DNA from: Siphonodentalium dalli
Taxonomy: Eukaryota > Mollusca > Scaphopoda > Gadilida > Siphonodentaliidae
Reading direction: 5' to 3'
Length of the DNA: 64,000 nucleotides
NCBI GenBank assembly: GCA_032622095.1
Contig: CP136061.1
Location: forward strand, 1,550,001 to 1,614,000
The position numbers and the translations under genes were made by a program. Below are positions 25,045 through 37,429 of this stretch, one piece after another; the stretch's first letter is position 1, and each line of letters starts with the position of its first letter. Under the pieces are notes generated by a model. It was not told where the DNA came from. It worked only from the letters and a program-made list of their open reading frames with translations, and did not search any database.

Positions 25045-25365
25045 CGAAATGGAAACGATTTTACTAAAGTCATTGTAATCGTAATCGATTACATTTGGAA
25101 AAATTGTAATCAGTAATCGTAATAGTAATCATGTACATCAAAAGGAATTGTAATCGATTACATTTGGAAAAAATGTAATCAGTAATCGTAATCGTAATCG
25201 TAATCGTAATCATGTAAATAAAAATAAATTGTAATCGATTACATTTGGAAAAATGTAATCAGTAATCGTAATCATGTAAATAAAAAGTAATTCTAATCGA
25301 TTACATTTGGAAAAATGTAACCCGTAATCGTAATCATGTAAATAAAAAGTATTTGTAATAGTCCC
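25045..25365. repeat. TAATCGATTA-rich minisatellite, about 4 units of 62-75 bp
   Basis: Each unit has TGTAATCGATTACATTTGG, then AATGTAATCAGTAATCGTAA and CATGTAAATAAAAAGT. TAAT-CG-ATTA is a palindrome like dimer sites of paired-type homeodomains. The outer end reads GTAATAGTCCCAACCATG. The same family in reverse flanks the LINE remnant at 14.3 kb. Confidence 0.85.
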
Positions 25366-26024
25366 AACCATGAAGCCCACTCAGAATTTTTGAATTCTTT
25401 GATATATTGAGCTCCCTCTTAACCCTTTATGTACCAAATGGATTGTCCCATTTAATTCTAATTATATACATTGGAATGTTCTAAACTTCATTTATGTGGA
25501 TGTTCGGATAACGAACGACATACAGATTAAACAGCCTCAAGATTTACATGAATTCCCATCCATCGTGTGTTGGGATGGTCAGATAATAAGTGCAACAAAT
25601 AGCCTCAGACCATGTGTTAATCTTATTATATGAACATCCCCACAAATGAAGAATTTGAATCCAGTAACTACTCGTCAATGAGTATTCAGTTATGAAAGTG
25701 TTATGGCATTTCAGTATCACTGAAATGGGAATACATCTATGTATGCGATGCATTAAACAATCTTGGCTTTGTTACTTGAATGTCTAAGTATGACGCATTA
25801 CCTGTTCATATTGATTACTGAACACAATTCTGATAATCTTAATCTCCATTTAAATCGGATAATCCATAGCACAGTTATAAAACAGAAGTATAGGTGATAT
25901 ATACCTTAGGATTGTTTCCAGTTTCTGCACTAATTGGAAACAAATAATGAGCTATCATGTCGCTATATATGTCTGCATAGAATATGCAAATTTAAACTGG
26001 AATCCGATGTATTCCTTCCCGAAT
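25366..26024. other. No recognisable feature
   Basis: AT-rich sequence with short open frames only. Confidence 0.4.
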
Positions 26025-26369
26025 GTGACATACAGATTGCATGGAATGTGACATACAGATTGCATGGAATGTGACATACAGATTGCATGGAATGTGACAT
26101 ACAGATTGCATGGAATGTGACATACAGATTGCATGGAATGTGACATACAGATTGCATGGAATGTGACATACAGATTGCATGGAATGTGACATACAGATTG
26201 CATGGAATGTGACATACAGATTGCATGGAATGTGACATACAGATTGCATGGAATGTGACATACAGATTGCATGGAATGTGACATACAGATTGCATGGAAT
26301 GTGACATACAGATTGCATGGAATGTGACATACAGATTGCATGGAATGTGACATACAGATTGCATGGAAT
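26025..26369. repeat. 23-bp minisatellite, 15 copies with no visible differences
   Basis: The region is 345 bp, exactly 15 times a 23-bp unit containing GTGACATACAGATTGCATGG. I see no substitution between units. Since 23 is not a multiple of three, all three minus-strand frames stay open across the array and read the same 23-residue cycle, so the frames are artefacts. Confidence 0.96.
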
Positions 26370-26376
26370 GTGCAAA

Positions 26377-26575
26377 TATGAATCGTCCACATGACGTGGC
26401 AAATACCATACCAATCTTCCACATGACGTGGCAAATATCAAACTTCCGCATAACGTGGCACCCAAGTTGAATCAGATGTATTCCGGATATACAGATTGCA
26501 TGAAATTTGAAAAATAGAATCTTCCACGGGACGTGGCAATCAAATGGAATCCGATGTATTCCTTATATACATGCA
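26377..26575. repeat. Short repeats with CTTCCACATGACGTGGCAAA
   Basis: Immediately after the 23-bp array, about four diverged units carry CCACATGACGTGGC. The word TGACGTGG matches the ATF6-type site and is close to the TGACGTG word of the 49.7 kb array. Fragments of the 23-bp array flank (ATCCGATGTATTCC) are repeated three times here and at 26000. Confidence 0.65.
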
Positions 26576-27849
26576 CTACATGTAAACAGGCATTAACATT
26601 GTCAACTTATCTAAATTAAGCGCTTTTGCCCCTGATGAGCTGTCGGCGCAAAAATAGACACAAAACACTAGGTTAACCTTAAAGTGACTATCCAAGTACA
26701 AGCAGCGTCGGGCATCACGGGGAACAAAAGTTACCTCTAGTCAACGGCGGATGGTTGGGTATACATTCACCATATTATATACAAACAAGAATAAATTATG
26801 AAATCATGATACCGATTTTAATAAAATACACATTTTCTGAATTATCTTAAAAACTGAAATATTGATATAATAGAAACGGATAAAGTGTTCGTCTTGTTCG
26901 CCTTGCGGGCCAGAGTTCAGACAATATTGCACGTGTCATGTCGTCTCCGCCGGGTCACTGCATGGTGTTGCATATTGTTCTTAGCTTTATTTCGGCCGTA
27001 AAATTAAGCAAATTTTAGGCAGGAATAATAATGATGATAATACGTGCGCAATGTGATCGTGTGGATGTAATATTATAGTATGAAATGTGTTGATAACAGC
27101 AAGGGTCAAGCTGACTACCCAAACACCTTGCTGTAAGCAGGGTATAGGTACACAACGCACCAAAATGTGGCGAAAATGATCATTTCAGCATTATGAGTAT
27201 AGTGGTACTGCCACAGAAAGTGTCAGGTTATTACTAACCAGACAGCTGATTCGATTGAGGCAAGGAACAGCCTGATGCGCGAAATTCGGCAACAATATTA
27301 TTGTCTAAGTTTCTTTACTTCATGAAATATTTTAATAACAGAGTTTCGTCTCAACATTGAGATATAGGCCTAATTGCTTAATGAATGAAAATTGTCTATC
27401 AAGCTAGTGTCTGTCATTGTTTCTGTGACCCTCATGTCCTTGTATTTGCCCGCCCTCAATGTCTCTCGTCGAATACTGGTGACTGGTTCCTGATCCAAAA
27501 CTGCAAACAATCAACAGAAACTAAGGTATGTGTGTCTCAGGTGTCCCGCATATTCCTATATATATACAATTTCATTGGTTGTTACACAATGCCAACTGTG
27601 AAATAAAGAACTACAACATTACTGACAGCTGCAATTGACCAGGCCGGCATTCTATACTTTTATTAGAAAACGTTTCTATCGTGGCTCTGTACTTCACGTG
27701 TTTGTCAATATATTTAACTTAACTGAACGCAGATCAATTATAGACAGAAGTGTATTTGAATTACCAAATCCGATTTGACAATAAATAATTGTAAATGGTC
27801 TAAGCCAAAACATGCGAATAAAACATGAACACAAATTGAACTTAAGGTC
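26576..27849. other. No recognisable gene
   Basis: No exon or array is recognised. Open frames are short and lack domains. Confidence 0.4.
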
Positions 27850-27966
27850 GTCTCTACTACTACTACTACTTCTACTTCTACTACTACTACTACTACTATA
27901 CCACTACCACTACTACTACTAATACTACGACTACCACTACCACTACTACTTCTACTAATACTACTT

Positions 27967-28003
<37 letters not shown>

Positions 28004-28256
28004 CACTACTACCACTACTACCACTACTACTATACCACTACCACTACTACTACTACTACTACTACCAAAACCACTACCACTACTACTATACCACTACCAC
28101 TACTACTACTACTACTACCACCACCACCACCACTACTACTATACCACTACCACTACTACTACTACTACCACCACCACTACCACTACTAATACTACCAACA
28201 CTACCACTATTACTACTACTACCACTACCACTATACTACTACTAATACTACTACTA
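27850..28256. repeat. (ACT)n trinucleotide microsatellite
   Basis: About 400 bp of ACT/ACC/ACA triplets, interrupted by TATACCACTACC blocks. It is followed at 28257-28330 by a tail ending GGAATTAAAGATAT. Confidence 0.95.
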
Positions 28257-28599
28257 TGAGCTCGGTTCATGTTGTTGTATCTGTAATCATCTTATAATAA
28301 GGAGGAATTAAAGATATATAGTGTTTAAAGTCTATTCAAACTTCTTAACTCGACCAGCCCTGATATTGTAAACAATTTGGCGATCTTTGTAAAACTCGGA
28401 TTAAAAGAATTCTAATAAAAAAGTTCACAATTATGAATTATGAATAAGATACGTAATTGATGCATATATTGTTCGTTTGTAGCTTTACAGTGTGTGTCGT
28501 GTATGTTAATGTGTGTTGATGCTGCGTGTATGTTTAAATATATGTCTTACATGTTCCTGGTATGTTTACAACCTATAGTTTATTATAAGCAGTTATATG

Positions 28600-28797
<198 letters not shown>

Positions 28798-28880
28798 AAA
28801 TAGTGTAAACAGTTAACCCATCGCTCATGTTATATGTAAAAACGGCTGAGATTAAAGTATCATTCATTCATTCGTTCAGT

Positions 28881-30310
28881 TATTAGAGTCGCTGTGAACA
28901 CAGCGACATGAGTTCGACACTCGTCAGCGAGTTTCACTGCTGAGTTTCACAACATGCAGTAGATAGGCGTCGCATCAAGTGTGTGACTGTGACTGAGCAA
29001 GGTGATGGTCGAGGTCAATATATCCATATCATGAGCGTGGCAGCACGATGGTCGACAACCGGTGTTTCTGTTACTCCAAAACACGGACGTAGCAGCTGAT
29101 CGACAATTTAGTGGTCATATATCAAGCCTCATGTTTCTTGTATTTGCACATAAAGTAACTGGATAATCACAATCTCTGCTTACGTCTGCTGTGCGTGCTG
29201 ACCATGCTTGACTTGCAGTCAATGATTCAAAATTTAAGATATATTGTGAACCATTCAGCAATACCCATTTCTGTTTGACCATCTGAAAAAAATGGAAAAC
29301 TTTTATAATAAAATATGTTCTCTGTTTTAAAGCGATGCATAGCCATACTGTCTCAGCCTCAAATTAAAAATATAGCAATAACTCTGTGTTTTAAACTTAT
29401 TATAATCACACACCCTCTGCATTCACATAATTAGCGCCCGTAAAAATCAGTACAAATCGCCATACATTTTACATGAACGTTTCCGAGGTTCATTACGCAA
29501 TAACTGAAGTGTACAGTTCATAAAAGGCAATAAACCAAATACGTCCCTCAAAACCAAACATGCACCCACCGCGTGTTGTTAAATTGGGCGCATTTTCGAC
29601 TGCAGTTGTTGGGTTTTCCAATAAGCTGTTTTGCCGCCGGTCAAAAAAAAAAAGGAAGTAGATATTTGAAACGAGGCCATGGAAATCCTAATTTTATTTT
29701 GGACTCGTTTACGTTGCGATATGAATTAACTCTTTTAATACAGGTAAAAAATTAATCAATATCAATTTGAATAGTCTGTGCCAGACATCAATATTCCATA
29801 TATAAGCACAGATATGTCACCGTGTAGTCAGGTACAAGGGGCAAGTTATCAAACTACCCTGGTCCACGACCAAACCATGCCTGGAAATCTACGTTATATA
29901 TACTTTTTTAATTTGCTCGAAAATGGCGGCAAGATGCTAAATGTCGAAGTAAGTTTTCATCCGGTTGTTTTTCGCCTATATATAATTAACTCACAAAAAA
30001 CGATAGCGAATGAGCTATGTATCAATTTGTGTTAGCTCGCTATATCAACCCCGTCCCCGTATAAATATGACTGTTGAGAAGATATAAATGTCCAAGTGAC
30101 TTCCGTCACCGTTTTGATATTTGAAGGCCAAAAATCTCCTTAAACAGATATATCTGTTCGATATCCGTTTTGTTTTTGTTGCAGTATCCGAAATGAGTTG
30201 TTGGTAGTCTAATAACTTGCTGATATTGTTAACATTTCGCCAATTAGAACCCTTGTTCTAACCAAATCGAATGCCCTTGGATTGACTATGTGTAAAAGAC
30301 GCTATGTGAA
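28881..30310. other. No recognisable gene
   Basis: Short frames only. A lone poly-A tract lies near 29645. Confidence 0.4.
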
Positions 30311-30807
30311 TTGGCATGGTGGAAATATGGACGTATCAACACGTACAAAACATTAATTGGTTTTACGAAGGTTGTAAGAGGAAGATACATGACCTTTATA
30401 TACAGAAATGGATGGGAAATATACGATCCTCTACTAAATGTATTTTCTACAATCAGATCAGGTGCGATTTTATTAGACCTAAATACGTCTCACTTCCATG
30501 TATCAGTAGTGTAACAATATTGATGAAATTCAGAACCCGAAATCATAAGTTAGCGATAGAAACCGGATCGTGGAATAACATAAGTGACTAGCAGCGATTA
30601 TGTTCCCTATGTGAGCAAGGTATTGGTAATGAATACCATTTTGTTCTCACATGTGAAATTCTTAAATAACTAAGAAAAAAATATATTGATAGATATTTCT
30701 ATAACGATCCGACCATATCAAAGCTGATTAAGTTATCCAATACACACGACGAAGAAACGGTCAATAATCTCGAGATATTTATTAAGAAAGCGACGGCGAA
30801 ATTGTAA
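30311..30807 (+). pseudogene. LINE ORF2 C-terminal end with CCHC motif
   Basis: The frame beginning near 30316 (QNINWFYEGCKRKIHDLYIQ, then MKFRTRNHKLAIETGSWNNI) is followed in the same frame by LCSLCEQGIGNEYHFVLTC. That gives the C-x2-C-x7-H-x4-C motif found at the C-terminus of many non-LTR retrotransposon proteins. Stops interrupt it before the motif (after NNISD) and after CEILK, so it is a dead 5'-truncated copy. The sequence to about 31040 would be its 3' UTR, ending AAATGAATGATTAAA. Confidence 0.75.
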
Positions 30808-31043
30808 TCACCTCAAACATTGATAATCTATAAATGTGCAATGACCGGGAGTGCATCAGTGGGTGGTCATAGTAAGCTGAATATATACATGTATATATGA
30901 TGTTACACTCAATTACGTATTAATGCATTTATATATGTATTGTTACTTACATTATACACGTGTGTCTATATATATATTATGCCACTCACTTGATTATGTA
31001 TACTCTCCTATCACAAATGTGAAGAGGGAGATAAAATGAATGA

Positions 31044-31635
31044 TTAAAGGGGTACTGTACGCCAAATGTTGTTGTTGGTTTCTATAGTCTCCGAGTCGGA
31101 GAATAAGGTAACAATATTTTCATTATTTGAAAGTCTGTTGAGTACGAAGTAGTGTTACGGATGACAAATTTACCGGAATGCAAAAATACAAATTGTCGTT
31201 GTCGAGTAATATTTGTACAGTTTTCAACCAAATGAATCAAATAAAAGTTATATTATAGGCATACTAGTCCCATATAATAATTTAAGTTATTGTATTGTCG
31301 CTAGTCAGTGAGTGGCTTGAGTATTCTCCCCGTATCATCATAATATTTTTAAGCGATCGTGTGTGCGATCGGTTTAACAAGCCAGTATCCCTCAATTACT
31401 TTGTTTGATTACGGTAATTCGTAATTTAATTGACGCCATTTTATGGCTCCAGTCATAAATTCAATTTATATCAAATTATTAACTTTTAAATTATTAAATT
31501 TTAAGATAGCCTATTAACCTGAGCGTTTACAGAATACATCTTCGACTCAAATTACTTATGTTTCTATATATCATCGATATTAGATCGTTGTTGTCACCGG
31601 AAATTTAATGAAAATGGCGTACAGTACCCCTTTAA
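31044..31635. mobile_element. TTAA-flanked MITE with TIR AGGGGTACTGTACGCCA
   Basis: TTAA at 31044-31047 and 31632-31635 flank perfect 17-bp terminal inverted repeats AGGGGTACTGTACGCCA. The body is about 580 bp and non-coding. The 4-bp TTAA duplication points to a piggyBac-like or Kolobok-like transposase. It appears to have inserted at the 3' tail of the LINE remnant. Confidence 0.9.
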
Positions 31636-34349
31636 ACTTGAAAACTTGTGTTTGATTTTACTGATGTTTACCATGCGTGTTGTCCGGGTGCGTTTGTGTT
31701 GATAAAATAATAGGAAAACCAATTCACACCGTGGTTCTGGTAACACTTTCCAAACTTAACGTACGAATTTACACAAAGTGTGTTTGATATTTTGTTTGTT
31801 TGATTTGGACAACGCGTGTCTCTGTTCGCTTAGTATATATTAATATCGCGGAAGTCCACAAAATGTCGGGAAAATGTCGGTAAAATGTCGCTGGTGGCAA
31901 CGGTCTTTTCGACTCATCACGTGAGATGAACCCTGCATGGAGTTTGACAAGCTACAACCGGGACCACTCTATTTCCATCTTACATTAATATCTCGATTAC
32001 AAGCAACTAATAATATAGAGTTACGACATAATTTACTGGACGAGTTTTGTAATGTCCGCTACAAACTGGGGACGAGTTGTAGATTCTATTTATTACAGGA
32101 TCCAAAACATCGACAAAACATACTTAAATCAACAAATGTGACGCGAAATTAACATCGGCTTCTTTAAGGCATGCGATAACGTTTCACGTAACTATTCGTT
32201 GTTTGCCCGCGTAAAGAAATAGTCCCAGATAAATAAAGACTCTTTGGCGCATTTAATGGCGTATATTTAATGACATAACTTTTTAAACTCTTAATTAATG
32301 ATATTTTGTTGGAAAAGTATTGGAAGCCATAGTATTTTGAGACGTAGCGAACGGAATGTTAACAGACGACAAACCGCGGAAGTCAGAAGTCACATGGCAC
32401 TATTATACAGTTATCGCCCGCGATTGAGTGAGACACGGGGATTTGTCGCCCGCTCGAGACCTGGAATGTCACCCGAGGGTGATAACTGTTTTGTTATCTG
32501 ACAAAGGAGTACACACGAACCTCCTTAATAGCAGGCATAAATGCGCGCATATATTCTTTAATCAAGTTCGAAAAGTTAATTTTATGTTGGAATCATCGCT
32601 ATTTAGAAAATAAAACATTCATAATCTGGATCAATTAACAGACCCGTCATTCACGCAGCTGTTCTCCGGTCAGTTTGCTGGTTGCATGGTGGAAATCGGT
32701 TCACGGAAAGAGGAGCAAAGCAATTTCGAAGTTGAGTAGCCATGCAGCGAAATGTTCTGTTTCGTTTCAAATTTTAATGGCCGTGAAGACGCCGACAGAC
32801 GTGTTCATTTCCAGATTGCTAAAATGTGAAACTAACACGTTGTAGTGGTGCAAGAAAAATTTGACATATGTCACAGATTGTTACGCAACATACGGGTATT
32901 CTCTGAAGTCTGAGGAATGTATTGAAGAAAAGAAATAGTCAATTGATAAACAGCAAAGAGTGGCTATTTGATCAAGCACATAAACGTAGTTGTAACGTAT
33001 GTACATCGTATGTGCAATTGTCTGCAGCAAATACCAACTGCATAATAAGGTTTATCTATTTGTCCCACGGTCTTTATTATTGATATAAAAAGGTCCAATA
33101 GGAATATTACACCTTATAACATATATGTGTCTGTGATAACACCATTTATACATAGCGTGCTTTAATAGCAAATAAAAAAAACACACAATTATGCAAATTA
33201 GCAAACACCACAGTTTGCGGTTGTTATGAAACAGTGGGGTTTATAAAAACAGTGTTTTTCGAAATTATCAGAGAGCTGTCAGAGAATCTCTGCGTGGTGA
33301 GTTCTTCGTAGTTCTATGTTTGCTGGTAACAGCTGAGCGGTCAATAACTGAGACAATGTTACCCTCGAGGGTAATATGGTGATTTATCGCCCGCCATGTG
33401 ACGCACTCTCAGCCAATCAGAAGAGAGGAAAATGGGATGAAGGATAACAATTCCTGTTATTAAACGAACGTTTAATATCACAATTTATAGAATGGGTTTA
33501 GTGAATGGAATAACGGTAGGTTCATGTAATAAATAAAGAGATGCATTACGTATAGGGATTTCACCATAGGCCTATAACATTCACCTCACAATTATAATAC
33601 AGTGTTTTGGTCAATGCATTAAATATAGCACCTTAATATACTGGGAAGTATGTCAGTGAATGACAGTGATTGTTTGATTACTTATGTGTGGTATATCATC
33701 CTATACAGAATAAAATGTTTTTGGTAACCAGTGACTGGTGTAAAAGCTCAGAGGGAAAGATGATATTTGAAAATATTTTGTTATAATTTTATACTGTTGA
33801 TACTTTTGCGGATTTACATTTTGTTTTATGTTTTATGTATGTAGCCTTGTATAAGCCTGCTGGTACATGCTTATTGACCTGAATTGACTAGCATAAATAC
33901 TGAGAAAGAATGACGATTGATAAGTGCTACATGAAGTACATGTAAAAGTATTGACAGTGAAGTACATGTAGTAGTATTGAAAATGGAATATTGGCTCAAT
34001 ATATCACTAAAACATGTCCCTTTGAAATGAAATGATATACGTTGTTGTTTGAATTACATATACACGTGTAGCTTAACAAAATCAACCAACTCAATAGCTA
34101 CACGTCTGGGCTGCATGAACCGGTATAATATAATCATGAGCGTCCAACCCCGTGATGCATACATTGTTCTCTGGTCACTAATATGGGCATATCATACTCA
34201 GAAATGATGCAACAGGTAATCACAGTACAAAAATAAGTGATACAATTCCAATAGCGTAATGCTCCCTAACTAATCTTTGATAAATGTTGAGTGGACAAAA
34301 TTTGCATCGCACAGTTTTTCCGACCTCGAACAACCCACTCACCCTTACT
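31636..34349. other. Gene-poor stretch with two palindromes
   Basis: An open frame at 31937-32152 (plus) has no recognised domain. An inverted repeat ACAGTTATCGCCC / GGGTGATAACTGT encloses 32411-32494 approximately. TTACCCTCGAGGGTAA at 33359-33374 is a perfect 16-bp palindrome. Nothing else is assignable. Confidence 0.5.
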
Positions 34350-36892
34350 GGTCCGAATCGGCATCTCTGGTTTAGACTAGGTTTTATTCTAGACCAGGTT
34401 TAACTCCAGTTTAAACTAGGTTTAAGTAGGATTTAAACTTGGTTTTACTGTAGTTAAACTAGGTTTTATGGGAGCGAAACTGGGTTTTAGTGTAGTTAAA
34501 CCCAGTTTTGTGATTAACTCAGTTTAAGTCTGTGGAATTCGATCTCAATTGAAACTAGGTTTTATTGACGTGATAAAGATATGGAAATATTACTAATTGT
34601 TAGTGGTGAATTGGCTATATAATCAGCAGTATAAGCTTAGGTATATATGATTTATACGTACCATACGTCTCGTCTCGAAAATATACCATTAAATATACTT
34701 TGAAAAAACATCAAAGTTAAACCACCCTACCCCAGGTTTGACTAAAACCTAGTTTTTTGGGTTTAATTATTCGGCCGATTTTTTCCGACCAGTATTGATG
34801 TTGTTTCTTCGCGTATATGGGAGTGTTTATTTTGAATTGGGGGAGGCGTTTATGCGCGGGAGTTTGTCACTCAATGTACATGCAGAAGAGTCTTAGTGGA
34901 ATTCGGGGAGGCGATGTCGGTACTTATGAGATAAATTCTAACAAAATATGTGCCAGTGTGATGGAAGATTTCTTGCTATATATTATGTCTGTTTGCAATT
35001 CGCTCGTTCGGATGTCGGTTTGGCGGCTGAGAGCATGGCGGGATCGGACTGATCAGATTGACACGTTAGACACGAACATGACTTTTGAAACTGATTCCTT
35101 ATTCACAAAAAGGTCTCTTTCGGTCAATTGACGCATGGGTTGGTGGCCCGCCCAAATACCCATCAGAGACACCCCAGCCTTCACCCGGGGGAGGGTAACG
35201 GCCACACTGAGGGGGTGGAGTATGGACTATTTTGGAGAACTGTAAGGATTTCGGCCAATTTTATGGTATGGGTAGGTGGCTCGCCCCAAATAACCTATAG
35301 AAACACCCCACCCCTCACATCCGGGGGGCGGGGGTACCACCGAGGGGGTGAACGTGGGATATGGACCATTTTCGAAACTGGTAAGGATTTCGGCCAATTG
35401 ACGGCATGGATGGATGGCCCGCTCAAATGTCCCATAGAAACAGCCCACCCCTGAACGCTGGGGGAACCACCCCCGGAGGTGAAAATGGTGTATGGACCAT
35501 TTTCGAGAACGGTAAGGATTTCGGTCAATTTGACGTCAGCAGTGTGGGTAGCCCACTCCAACTAACCCCTAGAAACACCCGAGGGGGTGAAATGGGGTAT
35601 GGACCATTTTCGAGAACGGTGGGTGGCACATCCCAAAATGCCCCCCATAGAAACACCCCAACCCCCACCGGACCCCATTTTCACTCGCTCGGGTAGAACC
35701 ACCCGCGGTGAGGGTGTGGCTGTTTCTATAGACTATATTTGAGGGCGGGCCGCCCACCAATGACGTCATGCTGGCCGAAATCCTTACCGTTCTCGATAAC
35801 GGTCCATACCCCATTCAGACACCCGGTGAGGGGTGGGGGTGTTTCTATGGGGTATTTGGGGCGGGCCACCTACACATACCGTAATATTGACCAACAGAGG
35901 CATGTTTTTGCGAATAATGAATAAAATGCTCCATACCCCATTTTCACCCCAGCAGGGTGGTACCCTCCAGGGATGAGGGTAGGGTGTCTATAGGGGATAT
36001 TTGGAGCGGGCCACACACCCCTGTCGTCAAATTGGCCGAAATCGCTCTCGAACATGGTTCATATCCCATCTTCATCCCTTGGTGGTAACCCACCCCACCC
36101 CCGCCGGATGTGAGGGGTGGGGTGTTTATATGGGTTATTTGAGGTACCCTTCCCCGGGGGTGAGGGTTGGGGTGTATCTATTCGGTATTTGGGCGTACCG
36201 AATTTCCACCTCCTCTGATGGCACCCCCCCCGGTGAGGGGTGGGTAGGGGTGGTTCTATGATGTATTTTGATCGTGCCACCCACTCCTGCAGCCAAATTA
36301 ATTAGCCTAAATCCTTACCGTTCTCGAAAATGGTCTATACCCCTGTTATCCCGGGTGAGGGGTGATGTTTCTATCGGATATTTTGGGCCAGTCACCCATT
36401 CATGCCGTCAAATTCGCCGAAATCCTTCCCGTTCTCAAAAATGGTCCATACCCCATTTTCACCCGTCCGGATGGTACCCCCGGGGTGGTGGTGTTTCTAT
36501 GGGGTATTTGTGGCGGGGCCCCACCCATGGCCTCAATAGATATTTTTGAGTTCCAAAAGTCATGTTCGTCCATGATATTAGATAATATCTAACCGATATA
36601 CAACAGACCGTGCATTCGTCGTGATTTCTCAAAGCGCACGGGTTATTCCCCTGATTAGGAGATTATATAGCGACACCAGGTCGCGTGACCGGACAATGCA
36701 TTGACAAGTAGCGATAATAAACAGACAGACCACGCCTCCTATCCTTGCAATTGGACAAGTGTGGCCCACAGGTAACGCAATCGACCAAATCTATGTCGTC
36801 CCAGCGGTGGAGAAAAACTTGGTTTTACTACTAAAACCCAGTTTAAACTGGTAGTTTAAACTAGGTCTAAACTGGAGATGCCGATTCGGACC
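34350..36892. mobile_element. 2.5-kb TIR element with internal inverted satellite
   Basis: The left end GGTCCGAATCGGCATCTC (34350) has an exact inverted counterpart ending at 36892. Both ends continue into runs of GTTTAAAC-like words (34365-34585, 36812-36880). ACT flanks both ends (34347-34349, 36893-36895), a possible 3-bp target duplication as in Harbinger-like elements. The flanks look like one copy of another repeat (TTTTTCCGACCTCG on the left, CTGCAGACCCCCCC on the right) split by the insertion. No transposase is recognised. A frame at 34817-35131 is unassigned. Confidence 0.78.
35110..36540. repeat. Head-to-head satellite of about 120-130-bp monomers
   Basis: Monomers containing GGTAAGGATTTCGGCCAATT, GGCCCGC and CCCATAGAAACACCCC run in one orientation to about 35690. 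They then run in the opposite orientation (GGGTGTTTCTATGGGGTATTT, GGCCGAAATCCTTACCGTTC) to about 36540. Monomers are diverged. The whole array lies inside the TIR element at 34350-36892. Confidence 0.82.
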
Positions 36893-37429
36893 ACTGTGTC
36901 TGCACCTTATCTGCAGACCCCCCCCCCCAGCCTATACGTAATTTCTTCTTTAGATAGACAGGAAGTGTCTGGTGCATGGGTTTCTGAAGTTATGGAAGCG
37001 GCCTGGGTATTTTTATGCTGTTGAATTTTGTGCAGTGATGGTGTAGTTGTGGAAATGTAATAGTATCATTTTTTTTAAATACCGAAAAATAAATGAACCC
37101 TAAAATCTAAAATATGAATAATTTAAGCTGACCATGTATTTTTAATACTCTTGAATTCTGTAACTTTTGCAAATAATCTGCACTTGTGTAAATTTGTTAG
37201 ACATCTCTGAATGATTAGATATTTTGATCTCAATAATTATTATCTAAAAAATAAATTAATTAATTCACGCGCCAGCGGTGCACTTGTTCAGTTTTCTTAG
37301 GACAAATATCACTAATTTGGTATAAAATCGGATGGAACATTTAAAGTGAGGTTGTGGACGATAAAGCTGAATCCTTTCACATAAACAAAGTGGAAAGGTC
37401 CTTTAAATATTATCTATATCTATATTATT
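36893..37429. other. No recognisable gene
   Basis: Remainder of the repeat split by the TIR element, then AT-rich sequence. Confidence 0.4.

Noticed and set aside
25955-26465. Three overlapping minus-strand frames of about 160 codons
   Set aside because: All three come from the 23-bp array read in successive phases with the same 23-residue cycle.
26629-26660. Hammerhead ribozyme core (CTGATGAG)
   Set aside because: The required GAAA after stem II is missing (GCAAAA instead) and no matching stems I and III are visible.
35128-36592. Several frames of 60-108 codons on both strands
   Set aside because: They are readings of the inverted satellite inside the TIR element.
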